DNA of 64,000 nt from Actinoplanes sp. L3-i22 (lineage in GTDB: Bacteria; Actinomycetota; Actinomycetes; Mycobacteriales; Micromonosporaceae): assembly GCF_019704555.1 (NCBI RefSeq), contig NZ_AP024745.1, forward strand, positions 6,828,501 to 6,892,500, read 5' to 3'. Position 1 is the first letter of the stretch. Each line of letters starts with the position of its first letter. The notes under the pieces were generated by a model. That model was not told where the DNA came from and made no database searches. It saw nothing but the letters and a program-made list of their open reading frames with translations. Shown here in pieces: positions 7,323 to 14,159 of this stretch. The position numbers and the translations under genes are program-made.

Positions 7323-7592
7323 CTACAGCGGCCCAACCACGCGGATCCACGGCTCGGTGATCCCGTCGAACTGCTCCGTGGTCAGCAGGTGGCGGTAGCA
7401 GACCGCCGCGGCGACGTACCCGGCGAAATAGTTCGGGTTGCCCGGGATCTCCGGCAGGTCGGCGCGTTGTTCGAGGACGTACTGGGCGGCATGCCGGGCC
7501 AGGTACCAGGCGCGCTGCTCCCGGCTTTCCACCTGGTAGCGAGTCATCGCGACTTTCACGCTGGCGTCGGCGCCGGCCTGACACCGGTCCAT
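7323..7592 (-). CDS. Hypothetical protein, probably the 3' end of a frameshifted gene
   Basis: This 89-codon frame has natural composition (YLARHAAQYVLEQRADLPEI, FAGYVAAAVCYRHLLTTEQF). The same frame remains coding-like upstream of the nominal start (VRALKRAGHERRERLDFAAA). Further upstream, coding character jumps to a second frame (GRTEAEILTALTTADVAAA) and then a third (EDALLPAVDRQ), up to about 7830. The simplest reading is one gene of about 165 codons broken by two frameshifts. If the shortened form is expressed, ATG 7547 (TRYQVESREQ) could start it. Confidence 0.5.
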   Translation of the reverse strand: MDRCQAGADASVKVAMTRYQVESREQRAWYLARHAAQYVLEQRADLPEIPGNPNYFAGYVAAAVCYRHLLTTEQFDGITEPWIRVVGPL

Positions 7593-8007
7593 GTCGTCGT
7601 GGTCGACGGCCGCGGCAAAGTCCAGCCGCTCGCGGCGCTCGTGCCCGGCGCGTTTGAGCGCCCGTACGCCATCGCCGTTCCTGGGCGCCGGCTGCCGGGG
7701 CGGCCGCGACGTCTGCGGTCGTCAGCGCGGTGAGGATCTCCGCTTCGGTCCGGCCGCTGGCCAGCAGACCTGCCGGTCAACGGCCGGGAGCAGAGCATCC
7801 TCATGCCGGGCATGGACCTAGTGGTGGTTCGCGGTTTGTCGCGGATGCCCCGATGGCGAAGGTCAACAGCGTCTGATGGTGCTGGAACGACGCGGCAGGT
7901 TCCGCGATCCCGTTGCCGGAACGGCAGGCATGGCTGGGCACCAGCCCATCTCGTGGCCGTTCCGAGTCCGCCTGAAATACGCTCCGCACTGCCCGGGGTC
8001 CCAGTCG

Positions 8008-8796
8008 TCAGCCGTGACTGGGGAACGGCCCGATCTCGGTGGCCTCGATGCCTGCCAGCGCCACGATCATCCGTTCCAGACCCCAGCGCGGATCGAGGAG
8101 CGGCCGGGCAACCCACTGCGCGCCAACCCAGTCGAGGGCGCCGATCTCGGCGCGCAGCGCGTCGTGATCATCGGCGGGAGCAAGGATCGCCACCACCCGG
8201 CCCGGAAAGGACAGCGGGAAGTCGCCGGCGTGGCGCCACTCGCGCTCCCACCAGAACTCCTTGAGGATGTCCCTCGGCTTGCCCATCTGCTCGAAGAACG
8301 GCGTGAGCTTGAAGATGGGATTCTGGGCGAACGCCGCAGCGTCGAACACGCCCTCATCGGAGGTGGCCACCTCCCGGGCCTGCTCGATCAGGTCGTTCAC
8401 CGATTTGACCAGCCAATCGCGGCCGGTTCCCGGGGTCATGTCCGTGTACCAAACGGGGTTGCAGCCGGCCCTGCGGGCGGTGGTCTTGGTGATCACCAGG
8501 CCGTAGGCGTCGAGTTCTACCTGGCGGCGGGGGTTCTCCAGCTCTTCCAGGATCGTCCAGGTGTGCTCGAGCGGCGTCTCGGTGAAGCAGACCGCCTTCT
8601 GGCTGTCGGGGTCGAGGTTCCCCAGTCCCCCGGCAGGACCGAACTTCGAGCGCGCTTCGATGCGCAGGCTCTTCAGGATGGAGAGCAGGTTGGCGCGGGC
8701 GGTGCTGCCGCCGTAGGAGCGGGTCAGGTGCACCAGGAAGGTCGACAGGTCGGTGCGCCGGTGCAGCAGTTGCGTGATCGTGGGCACACGCTTCAC
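8008..8796 (-). CDS. AbiGi-like abortive infection family protein
   Basis: This is a protein of about 262 residues. The sequence LLHRRTDLSTFLVHLTRSYG, then KAVCFTETPLEHTW, YGLVITKTTARRAGCNPVWY and FWWEREWRHAGDF matches what I recall of proteins annotated as AbiGi-type abortive infection antitoxins. Assignment is from memory, without a profile search. Three starts are possible: ATG 8826, GTG 8796 and GTG 8787. GTG 8796 is used because the residues before it look unrelated to the family. No AbiGii-type nucleotidyltransferase toxin is adjacent, so it would be an orphan or act alone. The island location supports a defence role. Confidence 0.6.
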   Translation of the reverse strand: MKRVPTITQLLHRRTDLSTFLVHLTRSYGGSTARANLLSILKSLRIEARSKFGPAGGLGNLDPDSQKAVCFTETPLEHTWTILEELENPRRQVELDAYGLVITKTTARRAGCNPVWYTDMTPGTGRDWLVKSVNDLIEQAREVATSDEGVFDAAAFAQNPIFKLTPFFEQMGKPRDILKEFWWEREWRHAGDFPLSFPGRVVAILAPADDHDALRAEIGALDWVGAQWVARPLLDPRWGLERMIVALAGIEATEIGPFPSHG

Positions 8797-9014
8797 CCTG
8801 CCGCACCAGGGCGTCTGCCCGTGCAAGAACGAGCGCGGCCGGGCACGGGATGCGGGTCGTGGCGGACAGCCACGAACGATCCGGGTGGGCCGTTCGGCAC
8901 ACCATCATCGCGGATTTCGGCCGAAAGGTAGACCCGCGCGCCGGTCGATGTCCACCCGATCTGAGCTGCGTTTTCCCTGTTCACGACCGCGCGATGCGAA
9001 AATGCTGTGGCGTT

Positions 9015-9689
9015 TCACAAGTTGAAATCGGATTGTTCCCCCGGGCGGACAGAGACGCAGGCTGAGGACCTCAGCATGACCCCGGAAATCTTTACATGAA
9101 CTCCGATATCGTTAACGGGTTTGACGTCGGCCAACTCAAATCCAGATCCGTCGACCGCGACCCAAATACTTCCCGAAGAACCGTCAACCCCAGAAACAAT
9201 ACCGGCCTTAGTCTTCACAGTCGGTCGATAATGCGCATCTGAACAATAAATGCCCGCAGCAATATCCAATGCCGTCACAGCGTCAGGAGTGACCAGAGGG
9301 CTTCCAGTCAGTTCTTTAAAGGCCTTTGCTCGCTGACGGTCTCCGTAATCGTCGCCATCAGTCCAGTTGTCCACGATCTCCTGGCAGGCATCTTCGGCCC
9401 TACTGACTAGATCATCAGCAGGAACCGCAGCGAACGCGGAAATTTTGTGCATCCGCTCGACCAGTTCCTCCTTGCGGTCCTGATCGCTCGGCATCAGAAT
9501 AAAAATGGCAGCTAGCAGAGGTAGCGCAAGAATACCTGCCAACCCGCCTCCGGTTGATCCCCTAGAACTAGAACCCCCTTTTCGTCGCCAGGCTCCGCCC
9601 ATAGAAAGCAGGCCAAACCCGACTCCCGCACCACGATTACTGAAGCCAATTCGGAACGGCCCTAAACCGAATCCGAAACCGATTTTCAT
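9015..9689 (-). CDS. DUF4236-like N-terminus with membrane anchor, low GC
   Basis: This is a 224-residue protein. The first 35 residues (MKIGFGFGLGPFRIGFSNRG) resemble the Gly-rich DUF4236 domain. A hydrophobic segment (ILALPLLAAIFILM) follows at about 50-65. The C-terminal part has one long helix and a possible Cys pair (DACQE, GIYCSD). The gene and its flanks (9.05-9.78 kb) are visibly richer in A and T than everything around them, which suggests recent transfer. The 5' region has only a weak ribosome site (GGATGACCC before ATG). The function is unknown. Confidence 0.65.
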   Translation of the reverse strand: MKIGFGFGLGPFRIGFSNRGAGVGFGLLSMGGAWRRKGGSSSRGSTGGGLAGILALPLLAAIFILMPSDQDRKEELVERMHKISAFAAVPADDLVSRAEDACQEIVDNWTDGDDYGDRQRAKAFKELTGSPLVTPDAVTALDIAAGIYCSDAHYRPTVKTKAGIVSGVDGSSGSIWVAVDGSGFELADVKPVNDIGVHVKISGVMLRSSACVSVRPGEQSDFNL

Positions 9690-10030
9690 GGGTCATCCAA
9701 AATCTTGAGCGGATTAGAGCTACTGGCAGAAATGTGAATAATTGAAGACAAAGAAATTTCCTATATCGGCAGTAGCCTGGCAAATCTAAGAGGTTCCGAA
9801 GACCTGGGCTGCACCTCGTGCAAGATGTCCAGTGCAGGTAGCGTCGACGGCCTGGACGCCACGCACCGCGAGGTGCTGCGCGGCGGGCGGACCGTGCGCC
9901 GGGGGCCAGGGCTACAGCTTGCACGTCACACCCTGGCCGGTCAGACGATCCACCTGCCGCACCACTGCCTGGCAATCCCCGCCGACCAGCACGCCCGGTC
10001 CGCGCCGGTCGGCCCGGGCCCGGTGCGCGC
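9690..10030. other. No clear gene
   Basis: The first 90 bases keep the low GC of the preceding gene. From about 9825 high GC resumes and several frames are open on the plus strand, none with a start and domain that I can support. This is probably the decayed 5' part of the recombinase remnant that follows. Confidence 0.4.
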
Positions 10031-10174
10031 TACGTACGGCAGATGTACGAGGAGACCGGGCCCGACGGGCGCCTGCTGTACACCGTCGAACAGATCGCCG
10101 CGGAGTTCGGCGTCACCCGGCCCACCATCTACCGGCACCTCGCTGGGCTCGCCGCCCTGACGCCCACCCCGTAG
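10031..10174 (+). pseudogene. C-terminal HTH remnant of a serine recombinase/resolvase
   Basis: The frame ending at TAG 10172-10174 reads RYVRQMYEETGPDGRLLYTV followed by EQIAAEFGVTRPTIYRHLAG. That is the linker and C-terminal HTH typical of resolvase/invertase-type serine recombinases. No catalytic domain with its Ser is found upstream in any frame. The remnant is about 47 codons and cannot recombine DNA. Confidence 0.55.
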
Positions 10175-10243
10175 ATCGGACCATCGACGGCTCGGCGTCC
10201 CGCGCGCCATGCACCACGAGTTAAGGGTCAAACGACGGTAGTG

Positions 10244-10282
10244 CACACGACTTCGGAACGGATAGATGTCCGAAATCGTGTG
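10244..10282. repeat. 14-bp inverted repeat (one mismatch) plus a third partial copy
   Basis: CACACGACTTCGGA at 10244-10257 faces TCCGAAATCGTGTG at 10269-10282, and ACGACTTCGGA recurs at about 10315-10325 in direct orientation. The repeats lie just after the resolvase remnant and may be a former recombinase binding site. Confidence 0.5.
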
Positions 10283-10338
10283 CCCCGGGGCTTTCTACCA
10301 GGGGCGCCGTGCAGACGACTTCGGAAACTGACATCAGG

Positions 10339-10361
10339 GCCGCCTCCTACTCGGAGGCGGC
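10339..10361 (-). terminator. Hairpin covering the stop of gene 10347-11120
   Basis: GCCGCCTCC and GGAGGCGGC pair around TACTC. The stem includes the last sense codons and the TAG of the minus-strand gene. No U-tract follows. Confidence 0.5.
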
Positions 10362-11120
10362 TCCTCTTGGTTGTCGGCGCTCGGAGCGTCGAGTTGGTCG
10401 AATGGTCTTTGCCGTGTTGTAAATCTTGGACGTCTCGAGTTCACGCACCTGCCGCTTGTACACGCGGGCGCCCAGTGCTTCGCGGAGCCGCTGCAGCACC
10501 GTATGATAGGCGCTGCGCAGGAGCTGGTGGTACTTGGTCAAGTAGAGAAACTCTGCGAGCAGACGGAATAGGCCCTGATCGCTACGTCGGGAGCTGCGCC
10601 GACGCTCAGGGTCTCTGTCGATCACGCGTCTCCATCGGATACCGACGCTGTCGGTGAACGCGACCTCGGCGTCAGCGATCTTCCGCACCAGGCTGACGCG
10701 CGGATCCAGGTCCACAAATGGCCAGGGGAAAGGCTTGGCGAAGAGAACTTCGGTCGAGTCCGTGATATTGCCGGGGATCGGCGACATACTCACTTCGCTC
10801 GCGCCGAATCCCGTCTGTCTAATCAGAGCGACCTGCACATGGACGTCGAATATCGATGTCGGGCTGTTATTGCTCACCGAGACACGCAGGCCACGCCATT
10901 GCTCGTCGCGGGAACCGACGGCGCCGACGATGGAGACTAGGACCAGGCGTGCCTGCGCCGCCACGGAGTCGTCCTTGTCCTCGCGCCGGTGGTTTAGCTC
11001 GCGGCGAAGGACAAGAACTGCAACTAGGACTGCGGCAGCGGAGAGAATGGCACCGGCCAGGGTGGCCCAAGCTTCGAGCCAGTCGGCGGCGTTCGGACCG
11101 TCAGCAGCGTAGATAGACAT
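10347..11120 (-). CDS. Hypothetical membrane-anchored protein
   Basis: This is a 257-residue protein with one N-terminal transmembrane helix (ATLAGAILSAAAVLVAVLVL, about residues 19-38), followed by a basic KD/RR segment that should face the cytoplasm. A beta-rich domain (LRVSVSNNSPTSIFDVHVQV) and a basic helical C-terminus with FLYLTKYHQLLRSAYHTVLQ follow. It resembles anonymous membrane proteins common in actinobacterial islands. The function is unknown. The start is ATG 11120, with few alternatives. Confidence 0.7.
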   Translation of the reverse strand: MSIYAADGPNAADWLEAWATLAGAILSAAAVLVAVLVLRRELNHRREDKDDSVAAQARLVLVSIVGAVGSRDEQWRGLRVSVSNNSPTSIFDVHVQVALIRQTGFGASEVSMSPIPGNITDSTEVLFAKPFPWPFVDLDPRVSLVRKIADAEVAFTDSVGIRWRRVIDRDPERRRSSRRSDQGLFRLLAEFLYLTKYHQLLRSAYHTVLQRLREALGARVYKRQVRELETSKIYNTAKTIRPTRRSERRQPRGAASE

Positions 11121-11220
11121 AGTGACTCAGGGTACGAACCGACCGCTACCGGCTGATGGGTTGCGGTCCGGCGGTCGTCATCAGAAGGGGTTCGTCAGCG
11201 CCCGCCGGAGCCTGCCGTAG

Positions 11221-11712
11221 GTGCCGTTCCCCACGTCCTGTGGGCCCGCAGGGCTAGGCGTGTTTTGGCCGGTGGTGTATAGCCCAGACGGCACCCACCT
11301 GGCCAGCACCAGCACCGACGCGAAAATACGAATCTGGGACCTGGCCACCGGCAGCGTCCGCGTCCTGGTCGGCCACACCGCCCCGGTGATGGCGGTGGCA
11401 TTCAGCCCGGACCGCATCCACCTGGCCAGCGCCAGCGACGACGAGACGGTACGGGTCTGGGACCTGGCCACCGGCAGCGTCCGCGTCCTGGTCGGCCACA
11501 CCGAGGCGGTGTCCACGGTGGCATTCAGCCGGGACGGCACCCACCTGGCCAGCGCCGGCGTCGACAAGACCGTACGGGTGTGGGCGGGTGCCGGGATGGC
11601 TCCGTCAGAAGTGATCGAATTCATTTGTGACCGGCTGCGGCGCGACCTCACCCCTGACGAACGCGAGGCCTACCTGCCATCAGCAAGATCCAACCAGCGG
11701 GCATGCCCTTAG
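11221..11712 (+). pseudogene. WD40-repeat tail, truncated
   Basis: The frame encodes about two and a half WD40 blades (YSPDGTHLASTSTDAKIRIW, FSPDRIHLASASDDETVRVW, FSRDGTHLASAGVDKTVRVW) and a C-terminal helix (MAPSEVIEFICDRLRRDLTP) of the kind that closes the WD40 part of nSTAND-type actinobacterial proteins. The blade linkers are nearly identical at DNA level (copies near 11340 and 11463). No NTPase or protease domain is found upstream, so only the 3' end of a large gene survives. The nominal start is not a real start. Confidence 0.7.
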
Positions 11713-11770
11713 CGGCAAATTCGGTGACGCAGTCGGCATCGGGCTGGCGGGGCCCCTCGTCTTCGGCGGC

Positions 11771-12739
11771 TCACCGGTCGATAGGTAGGGAGTCGATCGC
11801 GGCCTGCTTGTCGTCGTCGGTGGGCAGGCTGTGGAGGCGGGTCGTCTCGATGCGGGCGTGGCCCATGAGTTCGGCGACCAGGACCAGGTCGTAGCCAGCG
11901 CGGACCAGGCGGGTGCCGAAGGTGTGCCTCAAGATGTGGCCGCCGTTGAAGACCTCGGCAATCGCGGCGTCGTCGGCGATCGCGAGCAGGACGTCGTGGG
12001 CGCCGCGAGGAGAGAGCCGGTTGCCGCGGTGGTTGAGCAGCAGCGCCTTGCTGTCGGCGGCGCCGGGCAGGGCGGGCCGGGTGTCGGTGAGCCAGGTGCT
12101 GAGCGGGCCGCGTAGCTGGGGGTGGATCGGGACTTCGCGGTAGCGGCCGCCCTTGCCGGCGCGGACGATGATCAGGCCTTTGCGGGCTGACATCTGGATG
12201 TCGTCGGTGTCGAGGGCGACGACTTCGCTGGTGCGCAGGCCGGCGTAGAGCGGCAGCAGGCCGATCACCTGGTCGCGGACCTTGGTGTGGCGTTCGACGG
12301 CGCGTAGCCAGCGTTTGGTGTCGCGCTCGTCGAGGGCGCGGGGCTGTTTTTTGGGCAGGTCGAGCCGGGCGGCCACCGGTTCGCCGAGTCCGAGTCGGGT
12401 GTAGAAGTCGGCGAGCGCGGCGAGGGTGGTGTTGATCGTGGCCGGGGCGTGTTTGATGACGGTCTGCTGGTGGGCTTTGTAGTCGCGGACTGCGCCGTCG
12501 CGGGCGGCCCGGTCGGTCAGTGGGTCGCCGTCGACGTCGGCGGCGGCGGCGAGCCAGGCCAGGTAGCCGCGCACTTGGGAGACGTAGGTGCGGTGGGTGT
12601 CGTCGTCGAGCACGGTCACCAGGGCGAGCTGGCTGGAGTAGACGGCCAGGACGGTCGCCAGCTGCGCGGGCAGGACCCTGGCGGACCGGCCACGCCGCGG
12701 CGCCGGCAGCGCCTCCTCGGTGTGCACCTCGACGGTCAT
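11771..12739 (-). CDS. Tyrosine recombinase with His in place of the catalytic Tyr
   Basis: This is a full-length integrase-type protein of 322 residues. The core-binding domain is at about 30-125 and the catalytic domain follows. Visible catalytic elements are R in LYAGLRTSEVVALD, K in AGKGGRYREVP, H-x-x-R in GGHILRHTFGTRL and the last H in AELMGHARIETTR. The next motif reads ETTRLHSLP, where relatives have R-x-Y-S-L-P, so codon CAC (His, residue about 303) replaces the nucleophilic Tyr. A single base change would explain it. Without Tyr, strand cleavage should not occur, although DNA binding may remain. It overlaps the upstream small gene as ATGA. Confidence 0.85.
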   Translation of the reverse strand: MTVEVHTEEALPAPRRGRSARVLPAQLATVLAVYSSQLALVTVLDDDTHRTYVSQVRGYLAWLAAAADVDGDPLTDRAARDGAVRDYKAHQQTVIKHAPATINTTLAALADFYTRLGLGEPVAARLDLPKKQPRALDERDTKRWLRAVERHTKVRDQVIGLLPLYAGLRTSEVVALDTDDIQMSARKGLIIVRAGKGGRYREVPIHPQLRGPLSTWLTDTRPALPGAADSKALLLNHRGNRLSPRGAHDVLLAIADDAAIAEVFNGGHILRHTFGTRLVRAGYDLVLVAELMGHARIETTRLHSLPTDDDKQAAIDSLPIDR

Positions 12740-12990
12740 GCCTGCGCCTCGCCCTTCTGCTCTTCTGCTGCGCGCTGGTGCTGTCGGGTTGACCAGTCGT
12801 GCATCCAGGTGTCCGGCTGATCGGCCCAGAGTTCGGCGGCCTGGGCGCGCAGCCGGACGGCGGCCGCGGCGAGTTCGTCGACGGCCGGGTCGGGGTGCGG
12901 CGGCGCCTGGGCCACGGTGATGCCGGGCGACGGTCTTCTCGGCGTGTTCCGCGAGGTTGCTTCACAGGTGGCATCTTCGGCGACCTGCAC
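12736..12990 (-). CDS. Small protein co-translated with the recombinase
   Basis: This frame of up to 84 codons has a stop that overlaps the recombinase ATG. The C-terminal half is a natural helix (VDELAAAAVRLRAQAAELWA followed by WMHDWSTRQHQR), typical of small partner proteins upstream of actinobacterial integrases. The start is uncertain; the first 30 residues look weak. It might help recombinase directionality or binding, but this rests on position only. Confidence 0.5.
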   Translation of the reverse strand: MQVAEDATCEATSRNTPRRPSPGITVAQAPPHPDPAVDELAAAAVRLRAQAAELWADQPDTWMHDWSTRQHQRAAEEQKGEAQA

Positions 12991-13180
12991 CGTGTCTGGA
13001 GCAATCGTCGTGCGATCAAACAGCCTTCGGGCGACTTGGGCGGTCCTCTTTCGAGGTCACTTTTCGTTCTTCGCAATTAGAATGAATCACTACTATATCC
13101 GGCATGCACGCGTGAGCAGATGGCGTCGACAGAACTGGATTTAATCAGGCCAAGGCGTCGCGCCATCTCCTGTGGACGGG

Positions 13181-13189
13181 TTATCCACA
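13181..13189 (+). promoter_or_regulatory. Isolated perfect DnaA box
   Basis: TTATCCACA, preceded by TGTGGACGGG so that TGTGGA and TCCACA face each other. It is single, lies in a non-coding gap of the island, and could be a remnant of an element replication origin or a DnaA titration site. Confidence 0.45.
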
Positions 13190-13308
13190 GACCAGGTCTA
13201 TGACGCCCACCAGAGACCGCCCTGCCGCTACCGTCCTCCTGACCAGCCCAAAGGCCCGCCCACCCGAGCAGGCCCAACATGGCCGGTTTCTGGGATGGAG
13301 GAGTCGAG

Positions 13309-13515
13309 ATGGGCAAAGATCGTGGTGTTGCCGAGGGCACCAAGGCAAGGGCAGTACTTGCAACCGGCGGCGGATTCACCACCGCAGTCGCCACCGTCCT
13401 GGGCATCTGCGGCCGCTATGAGCTGGGGGATCGTGCACTGCTCTACGGGCTCGGCGCGACATGCTTCATCACGGCCCTCACCATGCTGACGGCCGCAGCG
13501 ATCGACCGCGCTTAA
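13309..13515 (+). CDS. Small two-helix membrane protein, 68 residues
   Basis: ATG 13309 has GGAGGAG six bases upstream, which decides this start over the ATG at 13279. The sequence predicts two hydrophobic segments (AVATVLGICGRY and ALLYGLGATCFITALTMLTA). No family is recognised. It stands alone between a DnaA-box gap and a degenerate region. Confidence 0.6.
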   Translation: MGKDRGVAEGTKARAVLATGGGFTTAVATVLGICGRYELGDRALLYGLGATCFITALTMLTAAAIDRA

Positions 13516-14159
13516 CCTGCGGCTCGCGGCGCCCCTGGGCCGTCGTTAGCATTCAGCCCGACCGGACCTCTCTGGCCATCAGCCTCGATGGCCGAGGCCG
13601 GTACCTCGTACAGCCCATCGAGCAACTAGACGTTGCGCCAAGCCTTGACGAGTCGCTCTCCCGGTCCACAGCATATCGACCGACGCCCTGCTGGCGAACG
13701 CGCCGGGCCATGTCAGCGGAGTACACCCACGCACGTAAGTTGCTCCGACGGTTACCCCTCTCGGGATCTCGTGAGCCGCGGCTTCCCTCTCGAAGACCAC
13801 CCTGGCAACCTCGACCCGCTTCGCGCCAGCGTCGACCCGGCCACGCGCGCCGACCTGGGCCAGCCAGCCGTCGGCCTGAACCACCGTCACCCACCGGTCC
13901 GAACTGCCGACCGTAGAGGCCGATACACACTGGCCCGCCACCGGGAAGCTCCACCTGACCATGGACCTCGTCCTGCCCTTCGAGCAGGTTGAAGCGCACA
14001 GCGCAGTCGAGATGAGTCTGAAAGTCCTACTCGAGGTCAACCCGCATCGACGCAAGCTCACAGCGCCCGGCCCTGCGGACGTCGTGCCCGCCCACGGCAA
14101 CGGCCGACACGACGCGATGGTCGGCCGGCAGACGGTCGCGACGTCAGATGATGGTGGGC
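13516..14159 (-). pseudogene. Degenerate minus-strand coding remnant
   Basis: Between about 14070 and 13580 the minus strand has coding-like runs in two frames: DFQTHLDCAVRFNLLEGQDE with VHGQVELPGGGPVCIGLYG, then WVTVVQADGWLAQVGARG with VARVVFEREAAAHEIPRG. A TAG interrupts the first run upstream (after VDLE) and a frame change separates the two. It reads as one decayed gene of unknown family. Nothing else is seen here. Confidence 0.35.

Noticed and set aside
7876..8931. 351-codon plus-strand frame
   Set aside because: It is antisense to the AbiGi-like gene and has shadow-type composition rich in Arg, Gly and Pro.
9825..10160. 111-codon plus-strand gene
   Set aside because: The resolvase-like HTH in this interval is in another frame and this frame has no domain.
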